Part shown: piece after piece, positions 22,207 to 35,954 of the stretch
How positions within the stretch are numbered: position 1 is the first letter of the stretch
Layout: the number at the start of each line of letters is the position of its first letter
Origin: Piper betle
Lineage: Eukaryota; Streptophyta; Magnoliopsida; Piperales; Piperaceae
DNA length: 64,000 bases
Assembly (NCBI GenBank): GCA_033002965.1
Contig: JAURVB010012908.1
Coordinates: 1 to 64,000, forward strand
Reading direction: 5' to 3'
Translations under genes and position numbers: made by a program
Notes under the pieces: generated by a model
What the model was told of the DNA's origin: nothing
The model's input: the letters and a program-made list of their open reading frames with translations, nothing else
Database searches by the model: none

Positions 22207-25200
22207 TGCTGATCGATCGTCTTCTTCTTCAGAAAGGGGAAGGTGATTGCCGATCTTCGCCGGCGGCGGCGGCGGTCTCCCGTCCCAAGGTGGCGGGCTA
22301 TTTGATGGATTTTGAAATTTGAATCCCAAATGGGCTCATGAATGGTACGTAAATGGGCCAATGGCCCATTAGGGATAATGGTCTTTGGGCCGGCTTACTC
22401 TACTATTGGCAAATATAAGAAGTTGGGCCCCAAAGCATTTCCAATACACCGTGGGCTATATAAAATGAAAGAAATGCTGATGTTTCCCAATTAAACAGTT
22501 TATAATATATCAATTTTCAATGATCTCAAGTATGATTTTTGGAGAATAATCCTGATTTTGTTGCTTTTATGAAATTAATAATATATTAAAAATCTATAGG
22601 AATATTTATGTTTTGCGACGTTGACATTTAGAAATATTTTGAGCTGTCATTTGGTTGTGCAAATTATTAGGGGTGTAAACAAGCCACACCTGCTCACAAG
22701 TTTTTTGCGATCAGCTTGACTTGGCTTGGCTTGTGCTTGTTAATTTTGTACTTAAAAAATAATCGGCTCGAAATGGACAAGCTCATTGAACAACGAATAG
22801 AGCTTGAGCTAAAGAGTGTTTGACTCTTAGCTTCTGGCATTTTATGTTAACTTGAGAACGACACCAATTACCAATGCGTACATGCCCACCAGAAGGAATT
22901 TCCTGCAAAACCATATATAAGATGATACTAGCTGCAGGTACTCTTGTTGACGATGATCTGTACTGGACACTGTTATGAATATAATTTAAAAAAAATAATT
23001 TGTACTTTTTATATATAAAAAAATATTTGTCTTCATGATTGGGTCGATTATTTTTTTAATATATGCTATATATGTATGTATGGATGGATACTAGAGATTG
23101 TAGTGATGATGATATTACAAACGGGGTTGGTTGGGGAGGTTTGGAAAAACAATTAACTAGCTAGGTGAAAGCTTTTTGAAGCATGTATATGGATGTTGTA
23201 AGGAATTAAATAGGTATTGTTTGGTTTGGGTGATATCCATAAAGACGCTCCTAAATAGAGCCTTGATTCCATGCCCCTCCCTTATATATTTGAGCTATAG
23301 AATCATGCAAAAGAACGTCAAACCCATACCTTTATCTTATCGGACCTAGAAATAAAGGTGACAGATCAAGTGTTGGCTACTTGATTTTATTGCATGTCTC
23401 TCTCTATCTTTGATCATTATATATGCTTTCTTTCTTCCCGTTAAAGCTTCCCTTCACACATACATATATTCCATGTCGCAACTTGCAGAATATTTTCTCC
23501 CTCCAAAGCTGCTTAATCAACGTAGCTTTGGCACAGAGGTGGAGCACATCGACTAGTATATATGACATGGAAGACATGATTGGGATTTGGCAAAGCTGAT
23601 GCACATATATATAGAGTGGTACTCTAGGTGCTTCTTTTTAACTTTTGTAAAGAAAAAATAAAAAGGTTGTGTATGTCTCGATGTTAATCAACTCTATCTT
23701 CTTTCTTTTAAGCTTTTCTTTGTTATCCTTCATGTCGGTTTCGGCCTCTTGATCATATATATATATACACACCCATCATTGATGGGAGCATTTCATGATG
23801 AGACCGATAACTATATGCATGTCGTCTGATAAGATCCTTCATGATCTCTAGAAAGCTGCAGGTTTGGTTTTACTGCTGGTGATCAGTACTTACGAAGTTC
23901 CAAAGAACTACAGTGATTTGAAATGTATATATCCAATACAGTGCCCAATCAAGTTTCTATTCCTGATCTATTACAGTAACATATTCAACACACACCATGA
24001 ATTGTGTGGCTAGTAATCAGGGATATATAATTCCCAGTGAAATATTGTAAAGAAGCTAGGCTAATATATCCCCACCAGCTTAGAGGCTAAGGCCAACAAC
24101 TTCCGCACTTGCAGAGATAAATTCTTTGGGGGCCATGACCGTGACTTCCAAAAACAGGTCTCGTGATTCGACTCAAGGGAGACAAACCTGCCTCCCTTGT
24201 GTTGGTATGTATGTATAGTACCAATGTTAAAAGATTTATTTTTATATTTATATATTGCTCATCGGTGGAAGACGCTGGTCTCCTTGACATTCTTCCATTC
24301 AGACTTTTATTGATTAATTAATTGGGTTTTCGAGTTTTAAATTTACACTTTAGTTTTAAGTTTTTGGGATTTCAAGTGTATCTTCGTAACCCGAACGATT
24401 TATGAAAGGTTTGGTTACGTTTTTCCATGGGAATACAATCACGCATAGCTGTCTTCAATCGTCATTGCTCAGTCACCATGAAAGGTTTGTTCCTAGTTTG
24501 AAAGAGGGCTAGACTCATATATAACACATTGAACATAATTGATCAATGTTATAAAGGGAACTTCTCTTGGTCTTACAGCCAGCTAATGTATATGTATATA
24601 TATATATAGATCGTAATCCCAAAGCATCGCTAATACTGTTACGTATTGAACTAACCATTCTTGGCTAGCTACAGTGGCCTTTCTACCGCTTAGCCTTATC
24701 TTGAGACGAACAGAAGCTTCAAATTAAGAAAAGGTGAAGAACACATGTATATTCTGCTTTAATTAGGAAGATAAAAAAACATACACACATATATTAATGA
24801 AGATGAGCCATTCAGGTCAGAATTATTATTATTATAAGAGGAAAAGGTGGGAAGGGAAGGAATAAGTGAGAAAAGTGGAGCCCAAGAAGGGGTGTGGGCG
24901 GGCTTTGATACCCTCGCCCACGGGACACTCACGACACATATATCTCTCTCTGAAACTCTGCTAGTCTGATGGATGCAATGTAGTTGACAAGACCTTTCAT
25001 GAGAAGAAACCCTTCACCGATAACTCTTCCATTCTCATTATTCTTGTGAACCAACACTATTGCCACCCAGGTTCCATCCATTTATTCCTTCCTCAATGTA
25101 TCAGTCCTATTATTACTCCCCACGGCTATCATTTTTATAGATCCTTAATCCTTCTTCTTCTTCATCTTTTTTTTTCCCGAGCATGTACTCCTCCTCCTAC

Positions 25201-26180
25201 TACTTCTACCATTATTATCTCTCTCTGTGCTTCTATTCTCTCCTTTACCTTCTCTCATCGAATTAGCTAATCATTGATTTGAATTTCCATGGCAGTGAAT
25301 AATATCACAGAGTATATGTCCCATTCATAACTAAACTGATCATCTTCCTGATCCACTTCCCACTACGCAAAGCAAGGGGAGTAGAGATCATCTGATTTTT
25401 TTATGAGTTGAATTTGCAGTCATGCCCATGCTACTCTGCTTTGAAGGTATTAGGAGATCATGGCTATTGTGACAAATGTGTGCTCCTCCTAAATTTAGAT
25501 TACCATTATTGAGACTAAATATGTTTGGATTCATATAGCTCTTTATATATATAAGATATCTGAGAAACATTGTGTGTGATTGAGTTCTGCTAAAAGAAGA
25601 AGATCAATATAAATTAATTGTATAAACTAAAGCTAGCTGTTCTTTCCAAGAGAAAAAAGGAACATTGCTATATTATCTATATGAGACTCACCCACGCTAA
25701 TCTTTGCATGGTCTTTCCCTTGACATTCCTTCATACGTTAGCTATGGAAGTTTTTTCAGCACAAAATTTATATGCTGCTGACCTGCTTAATTATTTTAAT
25801 ATTTTACATTAGTAAAAATTTTATTGTTCATTTACTTTGAGTGTTTCCTCCATTTATTCATTTAAATTCTCATATAATTTGAAGTCCATCATACATGATA
25901 TTTCATCACTCATACACCAATTAGCTCACTTGCAGCATAAGTATGAGAAAATGATACAAGAGTACTAAGTTTTCTGACAATAACGAAGAAAAAGATACTA
26001 GATAAATTCTACTTCAAGTGAACTAGGAAAAAGTCTAAAATTTATACATAATTGTTCGTGGATCAGTGCGGTAGCACGAGAAGTGAGTAGAAGTAGTTTC
26101 TATATATCGACTTCTTTCATCCGATCGTTGACAAAAAAGGAATCAAGAACTACTTTCAGATATTTTGATCATTGAACCAT
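22207..26180. other. Long AT-rich intergenic region
   Basis: The first ~150 bases are the promoter side of the preceding gene. A hAT-like repeat fragment lies at 22668-22830. The remainder holds TA and GT microsatellites, poly-pyrimidine stretches (25150-25260) and no open frame with a recognisable product. No tRNA, rRNA or familiar microRNA precursor was found. Confidence 0.4.
22668..22830. repeat. Dispersed repeat fragment (GGGGTGTAAAC... family)
   Basis: The start AGGGGTGTAAACAAGCC and the following GCTTGACTTGGCTTGG / GGCTCG / AGCTTGAGCT words match a repeat common in dicot genomes, usually assigned to non-autonomous hAT elements. Ends and target duplication cannot be defined here. Confidence 0.4.
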
Positions 26181-28209
26181 TTACTGGGAGGATTCATTGT
26201 CTTGCTCAACCTCTGATGCAGTGTCATCATCATCCTCAAAGTTGTGAATACCATAAGCAGCATGGCCATGACCAAATGCCTTGATGTGGTCCTTGAGAGA
26301 CCTCTTGTGCTTGAAATCGGAACCACAGATGCAGTACCAGAGCTTGCCACAGTTCTTCTCGTGGGTTCTCCAATCCCCTCTAACTGCAAAGGCCTTCCCA
26401 CACTTCCTACACATGAAAGGCTTGATCCCATGCTTCCTCTTGTAGTGGGTTTGCAAGGTCCTAAAGTCCTTGAGTGGCTTTGCTCTTGGGTGGTCTATGT
26501 TGTTCCTGCACCCCGGTGCACAACAGTAGCATGGCAGCCTCAGCATGGCTGTTGGTTGGCTCCCCCTCAGAGACTCCGGCCCTTTCCTGTATTGTGATCC
26601 ATGCCCCCACATATGCATCTGCATGCACAGTACCAACCCTGATCAATATGATCAATATCGATCGATCTACACATGTTGAAACACATATATATATTATATA
26701 CACAGCTAAATCAAAACGAATTTAATTAATTTTAAGAGCTTAGATATTGAGGTGACAATGAAATTGTAGGATGATGGTGGTAAATGACAAAGTATATGTG
26801 TGAATATGTATAGGTGGTGAGGGAGAGGGGAGATCTTAATTATAAGGGGGTCAGAGGGGGAAAAGAAATCCATGTGCAGGATTTCATGCAAAGCGAAGGT
26901 GGGAAAGATTGGAAAGATGGAATGGCAGGGTGGTGCAGATTGAGAAATCGCGTCGGTTGAAGTCACCTGATCCCGGGCTTGTAGGGACTCTGAGTTGCTT
27001 TGTCAGTTGCAACACGCGGGCCAATGCACCCAAAACACAAATTTCTAATTATCAAAAGGAGCATTGCTCGTCTTGTTCAATCACCTAAAAAGGTTTCATC
27101 TGGCTCATCAGATTCGGCAGCAGATGCAACTAAACCTGTAGATGATTATCAATCGATGCGTATGGCATCAGTCCACTGCCACTGATCGATCATCGCCATG
27201 CAAAAAACCAAAAAAATGCAGGCTAGCTATATACATATTTGCAAACATGGCGCCATTGATGATCGATCAAGCACGCACTCATCTTCATCATCGTCGTCGT
27301 CGAATCAAGGTAACAACCTCTTGCTATAGCTATAGTTAACGGAAACAAGACCCCCCAGCAAACGGTAAAGAAAAAGAAGTTGTGAGAAAAGGAAAAGATG
27401 GAAACCCAAAGAAAGGAAAGAAACGGATTGGCGTTTCCTTCTTATCATCAACCTTTTTTACCCTTTGGAAGAAGAACCAGTTTTGTACTACTGCAGGATC
27501 ATCGTCATCATCATCGGAGATAAGATATTACCTGCATGTTGTTATATCTGTTGAAGGTCTTGCAGCAAACAGGACACGAGAACTGGGTTGGGCCAATTAG
27601 GATCTGGGATGGAGTGGGTATCCAGTACTGTCCATTGTTGAGCCTTGTAGAGGAGAACCCAGCCGATGCACTGCTCCCACCTTCCTCCTTGTCGACTAAG
27701 TCGGAGGAGGAAACGCTGGATATGAGATCTACATCGCTATGGCTAGGGAGGCCTATGTGGAGAGCAACTGTGATGGCTTCATTCCGAACACTGGAATCGT
27801 CGCAGCTCACATGATCCACCTCCTTGCTCTGGTTGTCATCTGCGACCTCCCCATCCATGGGGCCATAGGATGGGACCGGGCCATCATGATGGTCTTGTTC
27901 TTTAGCTTGGTGGTCTTGCCTTATTGGGCTCAAGCTCAGGAGTGGGAGTGCTTCTTTTAGTGGTGGTGATGGTGGTGGAGAAGAAATGTGATTATTCATC
28001 ATCATGGATTGGTGATGGTGGTGGTGAATATTGCTGTTGGTGGTAATATTCTCATGGTGGTAGAAGTTGTAGTAGAGGGAGTGACGAGGGAGCAAAGGAG
28101 GTGTGGGAGAAGGTGAGGAAGAAGGGGCAGAGGGGGTGCTGTTGCAGCTCTGCAAGAAAGGGCTGTAGTTGAGCCAACCTGTGAAGAAATTGGAGTAAGG
28201 ATCTGCCAT
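26181..28209 (-). CDS. WIP2: WIP-domain C2H2 zinc-finger transcription factor (NTT/WIP2-like)
   Basis: Two minus-strand exons (28209-27532 and 26618-26181) give 371 residues. The start [18 protein letters not shown] matches the family opening. The N-terminal ~200 residues are low-complexity with a His run, the motif [15 protein letters not shown] and the repression-type VALHIGLP. The conserved region follows: [20 protein letters not shown], a first finger [21 protein letters not shown], a second [25 protein letters not shown], a third [21 protein letters not shown] and a fourth [28 protein letters not shown] proteins are nuclear plant-specific regulators of reproductive tract, root cap and seed coat. 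The intron falls inside the first finger after NNMQ, its usual place. Which of WIP2/WIP4/WIP5 this is cannot be settled by eye. No breaks. Confidence 0.92.
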
Positions 28210-30012
28210 GGTTAGCTGGAGCTACCACTGGGAGAAGATTATAAGTTTGTGGAGATGGAGGAGGTGAGCACCTGAATGGAACCGACTATTATAATGTTCT
28301 ACCAAATTTTTTAGAATGTCCAAAGAAAAATAAAATATGAGCAGATCCCTAAAAAGGGAAGTCAAGACTAAGAAAGAGTGTATGACCAAAATTACGGAGT
28401 AAACAGAAAAGTGGTAAGAGAGAGGGAATGGGCTAATCCAAGAAATGTGAATGGAGAAAATAAAGGATATTGAAGATCAGAAGCTGGGCAGGGCCAATAT
28501 TCAAGCTAACACTGATCAAGTGATGCATGTACCACAAGTTGGATCAGCGAAAAAAAAATTGGGAATTTTGAGCTAACCCAAGTGAAAAATATATATTGAA
28601 GAAAGGAGTGTGTGGGCTGACAAAAGCATGTAAAAAAGACAGGGCAGAAGAGGGTGTGATGGAGGCTGTCTCCCACACACCTTAAGAGAGTTTTGTTTGG
28701 CCTTGGATGTGGCCGATTGGGGAGGTCCATGTCTAATTTTGTTCGTCCAATCGCCATTTGCCAATATAAATGTCGGACTTGTGTGCTTTCACTGAAAGTT
28801 GTAACGAATATAGTCCTAGATATCTATGTGGCAAAAGAGTGTTGACTAATACAAATATGGGTTTTAAGCTTCTTTAAATTGGCTAATTATTTTATATTGA
28901 GGTTTGTGAACCAATTTTCACAAGCTGAACAATTACACAGATCAAGATTTATTTATTTACTAATCTCCGTGAATATACCAATATCGTCTAGTAAGTAGTA
29001 ACTCATGTTTGTTTTACTATACTCTTTACCTTTGCCCTCTGTGCTTGCTTGCTTACGAGGCAAGGCGTTACCTAGCTCTCTTGTCCCGGCACTTCCTTTG
29101 ATGGACGAGCCATTTGGTCGGCATGGGCTAAATTTGCCTTGTTAATCACCTCCCTATCTCTATCGACCATCGATCGATCCCTCTCTGACCTTTCTCACTC
29201 TCTCTCACTATATCACCATTTTTTCCCATGACCCATCTTCTCCCACCTGCTACTGACCAACTTAACTGTTCATACCGTCATCTGCGCCTTTAGCTGAAGT
29301 GGCCGGAGTTGGACTACTATTGCTGCTTTCCATCCTCTTTCTGACCTTGGCTTTGGCTCATGCATATGGACTGCTCTTCGTCTTTAAGAAGGGGTACGGC
29401 GATGGAAACTTCTCCTTACTCTATTTACGCGGCCCATAATTAACCGTAGATTTTAAACCGAGTCAATAATGTGAGATTGGTGAGGTATTATTTACGTTAT
29501 TAAACCTCCATGTTGGAATGTCATAGGCCAGTTTGTATGCTCATGAACAAAGTTATTGAGACAAACGCACAAAATGTAAAGATGAGTTGATTAGTATGGT
29601 TTGGGTACTTAGTGGAGTAAATTAGCAAATAATACGAAAGAGGTGGGGGAAGATGCACGTAGAAGCCGGTGGAGAAGAGCTTAAATTAAGAAGAGAGGTG
29701 ACTGTTGGGAGGAAGGAAGTACAGGGCTTCACATAAATAATGGAAATGTGTTTGCTTCAGCAGCTGTGCATTTGTGGGCCTCCTTGCATTACTCCTACTG
29801 ATATATCTGATCTCACTCTCTCCTTCTTCTCGATAATAGCCAAGGTACTCATCATCTGGCCGGGGCCGAGCCGCTGGGCCGATCATATTATTAGCTACTT
29901 CTCCTGCACTGATCCCACATGCCTATCTGAGACAAATGAATTATGATACTTTCGCAAACAAGCTTGATCCCAACATAGCCTGAGCGGATATTGTACTCAT
30001 CACCGTATTTTA

Positions 30013-30051
<39 letters not shown>

Positions 30052-32737
30052 ACCCTTTTAATTGTTTCTTGCATTGATAATTAAGATAGACCCAGCTTTT
30101 TAACTTATTTTTGTGACTATCTTCATCTAGTTCTAAACCTCCCCATACAAGTACTCAAATTTCAGGCCAGGAAGACTCCAAATTACTATAGGAGTACTCT
30201 AAACATTGATCAAAAGATCATGACCATTATAATGATCTACAAATTAATTGCATGCTTGATTAAGATCATGATCGAACTTTAATTTTCTACTATTATATAT
30301 CTCCTGAAAGTACTGTAAATACTCCACATTCTTACCTTTACCATACATAGGTACATGGATAACAAATATCAGACCCACATGGACGGCGAATTTAAAAGAG
30401 GGGGAGGGTTCAGAAAGATAAGTGAGACGTAGAGGGGGAGTTGTTATATATTTTATGGAGTAGACAACACGGGCTTATCTTTCGGTACGGGCCTACTGGG
30501 GTCTTCCTGTGGGGATTTATGTTTGGTTGATCATCATGAGATGGAGATAAATAAGAGCGAAGAGAAGGGATCGAATTTAGTGGACATGTGCATGGAGGCA
30601 ATTGGAATGATTGATGTTCTTGTCCGATCGTTTTATGTTCTAGGCTAGCTAAGAGCTATTCTACTACTTCCTTAGCTCACTGTATGCATAGTAGCAACAT
30701 GGAACATCGACAGTACTGTATACAAATTTGGCCATGAAAAAAACTTATATCATGTGTAATAATATTAATGTCATTTCCATGCTCTTCATCTGAGCCACAC
30801 ACAATAATGCATGTTAAATTAAAGCTGCAAACCCAAGTTAACAAATTAAGCTGATGCTGCTGGTGGGTATGCAGGGTATATATATATATATATATATGCA
30901 CACCCATAAGGATTGCTAATAGAATAATTGAAGGTCTCGTGTGTAGTCGGTGTGAACACGATTCGAATACAGAGGTAAAAACCCAGATGATCAACTCTTT
31001 AAGAGAAGAATATTTGAGACATTCCTGACTTCTCTTCAGTAAGCATGGCCGCTTCATAGAAGGTACATACATGGCCACAGTAGTTGCATTCAATGCTAGC
31101 TTACCACTTTCTGGATCAAGTCTCCAGTACAACACAGTGTGCCTCCTTCACCGCGGTTCTAATTGTCATTTTTTCCTGCCAATTCTGCCTCTTTAACTCT
31201 CGGCGAGATCTGGTGATAGAACAAAAGATGGATTATCACTGTTCCTTCTTGCCATTTTTCGGGTGTTAACTGGTCTTCATGAATTTGAACCCGCGCTGAA
31301 AGAATCGGAGAGAGGTGGAAATGGCTATCGAGGGCTGAAACACCACTTCGGGAAGAGGAACAACATATTGGTGAAAAAGCTGTGGAGTTCATTGACTAAT
31401 GAATTACCACTTCAGGACGAATAGTTATATGTTGATGAACGAAATGGTAGCTTCATTGAATGCACAAGCAAGGATGTGGAAATAACTTATTTCTCATCTC
31501 TGGCGATCGTTCTATTCCTCTCGATACATTTATGTGCTAACTAAAACAGTGTGGAGCACAATGCCAAGGGCAGCAAACGATGCTAACTCCGCAAATTGGT
31601 TAACCAATCAATCAAAGAGCGAATAGACGGTACCCCATCCTAATTCCTATCGGTATATTATACGCTAGCTTCACTGCAGACTGCAGTTGGCACAAAGAAT
31701 GACCGATCAAGTTTTGATTCAAGTACGTGATAGGGACTTGATTAGATAAGCAGGCATACACGCGCCGAATTAACTAAGAACAGGTTTCTCACTCAAATTG
31801 CCAACCCAACAAGCTGCCATATTATTAAACATTGGTAGATTACGAATGGCAATGAGATGAAGATTTAATAAGATATGTATAGGCGTTGGCACAGTTTGTA
31901 ATTGTCTCTATCACTGTTAGAAAATGTGCCTTTGTCTCTAAAACGACGTTTTGTCACCAAAAATTTGTGTGACAAAAGGGCATTATACTAGTAAGATATT
32001 ACTTGGGCCCTCTATAGCTATACGAAGAGGACAGTATTTATAATGATTTTGTTTTTCTAGCTACACTGCAAGCCAAAAGGAAACTCTCCAAAGACGCAAT
32101 ACGCTGTATGATATGAGTCAGTTTGACAATTACATAATGCAGATGTAACATCAAGACATTGTATTTATTTGAGTTTGAGTAGCTGTTCTTTCCGACCATT
32201 AGTAATGGAGGTTAAGGAGGACATCAGTGGGATCCATAAAAGAGCGGCAGAAATTGGTTCCGGACTCATCAAAGCATGCTTACGTATAGAAAAATTGAAG
32301 TTTGGGTTTGAACTTTGAATGCAATCAAAAGGTATTAGGTGCATGGTATTCGAACTCATCCATTTTTTTCATTTCATAATCAATGAGAATCATGATTGTG
32401 ATCACTAGCTAGTCAATACATACACAAAACATCCATTAATTTATATGTAGATATCGTACGCATACATGCAGACATGACTTACCAGACTTCCTCTAATTAA
32501 GTTTGAAAATACCATCGCCCATAATTTATATGGAAGATGGTTTATTGGTGAGTGCAATAATATGGAGTTATGTTCATATATTCCATTTGCTAGGTAGCTG
32601 CTCCTTCATGGGTTTCATAGATGTTGTTATTGCCAATTTGCCCCCCACCCCCCCCCCAATTCAACTTGCAGTTATGACACAAATCATGTTGGGTTGGTTT
32701 GGTGGATGAACAAATATATATATATATATATATATAG
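28210..32737. other. Intergenic, no recognised gene
   Basis: The first kilobase is the promoter side of the WIP gene. Microsatellites occur at 29161-29175 and 30015-30048. A minus-strand open frame at 30677-31135 (peptide includes PSMKRPCLLKRSQECLKYSS) and one at 31159-31392 are unlike anything I recognise and lack splice or codon support. A C-run lies at 32641-32658. No RNA gene found. Confidence 0.4.
30015..30048. repeat. (TA)n microsatellite
   Basis: About 34 bases of uninterrupted TA repeat in intergenic DNA with no element inserted. It serves as an unoccupied comparison for the TA tracts that flank the GC-rich elements. Confidence 0.95.
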
Positions 32738-32960
32738 GGCTACGCAATATATTGCAACCCTTTTACAGCGTATTATATAATACGGCCCATAAGCCGTTGG
32801 ATGAAAATCTAACAGCCTATGGGCCTCAAGTCCACAGCCTCACCCACCGACCCACCTAACCCGTCTGATCCGCCTGTACGCCCTGAACCCGCCACCCGCC
32901 CGATGCCATCCACGCACCGCCTTGCGACCAACTACCCCCGTCGTGGCTCTCCAGGCAAGC
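32738..32960. mobile_element. Half element related to the hairpin-ended GC-rich elements
   Basis: It starts directly after a (TA)n tract (32714-32736). A first segment contains CCCTTTTACAGCG, close to TTTTTACAGCG at the left end of the 2781 element. Next comes a hairpin with an 8-bp perfect stem GGCCCATA / TATGGGCC (32784-32791 / 32818-32825) around a GATGAAAATCTAAC core, then CCGCC/ACCCG-rich DNA as in the other copies. The sequence turns into ordinary DNA near 32980 with no mirrored end, so this is a truncated or one-armed copy. Confidence 0.55.
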
Positions 32961-33394
32961 GCCGCCCTCTGCCCTCTCTCCACGAATGGTTTTGATCAAT
33001 ATTTTTTAATTTTATGGTTGGTATGGGCGACTTAATTTGCGTTTGTGGAGAAAGGAGGCCACCTGGTAGCTAGATATTATCCTTTTTTATTTGTCGTTGT
33101 CAAAACTTGTTTTGGGAACTCGTGAAGTAGAAGACAGAAAGACTAAAATCCCTCACTCGTGCAGTCTTGGGATCACAAGCCTCGTTAATAAGTCACTACC
33201 AATTAAACAGCTCAATCTCTTCCACTCGTCAAATAACGTATAATATTTATTAGCTGTATAAAATAGTGTTTGATCATCTCGTTTAGTATTACTGGTTTCA
33301 AAGCCTCACCACTTAAAATATTTATTACGAAGGCTCGTAATAAAAAAATTGACTTATAATAACTTCATTAATTGAGTCAAATTATATGGATGAC

Positions 33395-35916
33395 TTTTAA
33401 ATTCTTATAAATATTTACAATAAATAAATTATATTTTCTGTTATGTGATTTCTACAAATGCTTTTGAATTTTTCTGATCTATTACACTTCTAGTGTGATA
33501 GAAACAAAGATAGAATATTGTCCATATTAGAGATTTCCTCTTTTGAAGTTATAAACCCTTACTTTAATGAGACAACCTCAAATTTGCATATGTTTCAAAT
33601 TCGATTTCCAGCCTTTTAATAATTCAAATCGTATGTTACAAACAACCTTAGTAGGAACACGATTTAATATATACACTATAGTTTTAAGGGCTTCTCTCCA
33701 CAATGAATGAGGAACTTTGAGTTGTTAAGCATACTCCTTACCATGTCGAACGAAGTTTTATTTCTTCGTTATGCTATACCATTTTGATCTGGTGAGTTAG
33801 ACATAGTATATTATGCATTAATACTATGTTCTTAAAGAAAAGCCTGCCATCAGTATGCTTACTATAAAATTCTTCACTTCGATAAAATCTCACAATGTTA
33901 ATCTGCTTACTATATTATTTCTCTACTTTTGCTTTAAATATTTTAAAAATATCAAATGTTTTGTGTTTATTATATGTTTCGTACTTATTATTAAATACGA
34001 AGAGATATATGTATCGTGAATAGTCATCGATAAATAAGATGAAGTATTTATGACAATATGAATTCATATCATTACAACATATATCCTTATGTATGATTTC
34101 TAATATCTCGTAACCCCTCCTGGCACCTTTCTTAGATTTATTGTCTGTTTTCTCTAATGCAGTTCACACAAGTATCAAAATTAGTAAATCAAGAGTTTCA
34201 AAAACTCCATCATTTACAAATCTTTTAATTTTTTCGATTAAGATATATCTCAATCTCCGATGTCATAGAATAGAAGATTTTTCATTCATAACACAATGCA
34301 TTATACCAAAAGTGCCATGCATAACTATTAAATTATAAGAGATATCATCTTGCAAGTGAATTTAAAATAGACTTTGATTCATAATACAATTTCCCACAAT
34401 AATAGAGTTATACAGCATACTAATAAAAGTATATTGAGAAAAGTTAAATGAAAAATCCAAAGGTACAAGTCTTGAAATAAAAATTAAGTTTCTAAAAAAG
34501 CTATAAATGCAAAAGGTCCTTTATAGATTAAGTACAAAACCAAAATTAAAACAAGTTTACATGTCTCAACAGCTTCAACATGTGAATACATCCGGTTGCT
34601 AGAATAGATGTCTTGTTCACTTTCAATCGGTTTAAGAAACCGTGCATGGTATTCGACATATGAATTGTAAAATCAGAATCAATCCACCAAATGTTATGAT
34701 AAACATTAACCATATTATATTCATAATAGAAAAATGTGAGGAGATTACCTTTCTATTCAAGTCATGCCTTGGTGTTTAGAACAATCCTACCTTATATATC
34801 TCTTCCTGTTACAAAATAAACATTTAGATTCCCTCTTGTAATTAAAATAGATAGGTCATTTGTCTTTTCATTTATATGACCGACTTTCTTTCTTATTTTT
34901 TTCATGAGTCACCATGTGTATACTTTCACCCATATAATTGATCAATCTCTCTTCTTCTTGAATACACATGGCCAAAAATTTATTTATTACCCATTTTCCC
35001 TTTTGTCGGTTATAAGTTATTTTAAAACGATTGTACATTTTAAAATGATTGTGCTCAAATGGGAGAGATTTAAAGATAAGATGCACTAGAAAAGACTCTG
35101 AAATCCCAATCTTTAGAGACTTAAGCTAAGAAGCAATGTCTCTTATTTTTATAATATACTTAAGTACACCACGAATGCCGTTGAGTTTCATTGATGATAA
35201 TTTTGTCATCACAGTATTAACTAATGATTTATTTGAAGTCTGAAATTGTTAATTAATATCCTTCATATAATCTTTGGCAGATTCACATTTAAGAATTGAT
35301 CTACGAATACTAGTTGTAATGTGAGATTTAATGAAAGTCAAACAATTGGATTATTTATTGAACACCAAGGTCAAGCAATTGGATTATTCCTAATGTTTGT
35401 ACATGAGTGATAGATTCAATGAGAACAGAAGACTCCTCCTTACAAAGAGAATAGTCAAGGTCCATGTACCTCAAATGAAGAAAGATTTTTCTTCTTCAAT
35501 TCTTTATAATTATGATCACAACTTAAATAGAGAACCTCAGATTTATCATCATAAATTATTATAGATGAAATAACTGCAAGAAACATATACTCATACTTAC
35601 TATCACAAATATTGAGGCACATTATATATCATCACTATAGTTGTATGTTTGCCAATACAAACATACTAAAATAAATCAATATGTCATTATAATTTACATA
35701 TGGGTTAAAAATTTAATACAAAATAGATTCATGCACTACTCCGACAATGAAACTAGAAAAAATATTAAATATCTCTTAATGCTCATGGGCTGATAAAGAA
35801 ATATAAATATTTTCTATTTCACCCTAATTAAACAAAATAATCATAATAACCTCTATATAGGGGTAAAGTTATCATAATCACAATCTGTAATTAGAATTTG
35901 ATGTATTGAAATTCAT

Positions 35917-35954
<38 letters not shown>

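Noticed and set aside
21927..22361. 144-codon Pro/Thr-rich minus frame overlapping exon 1 of the annealing-like gene
   Set aside because: Shadow of the real first exon in another frame; splice phases support only the MSSYTVYD frame.
23400..23620. Possible microRNA foldback (AAAGCTGC ... AGCTTTGG words)
   Set aside because: Arms pair only over short stretches and no known mature miRNA sequence is present.
26244..26597. Plus-strand 117-codon frame opposite the WIP zinc fingers
   Set aside because: Antisense shadow of the conserved zinc-finger exon.
30677..31392. Minus-strand frames of 152 and 77 codons
   Set aside because: No recognisable domain, no convincing splice sites linking them; kept only as a note in the intergenic entry.
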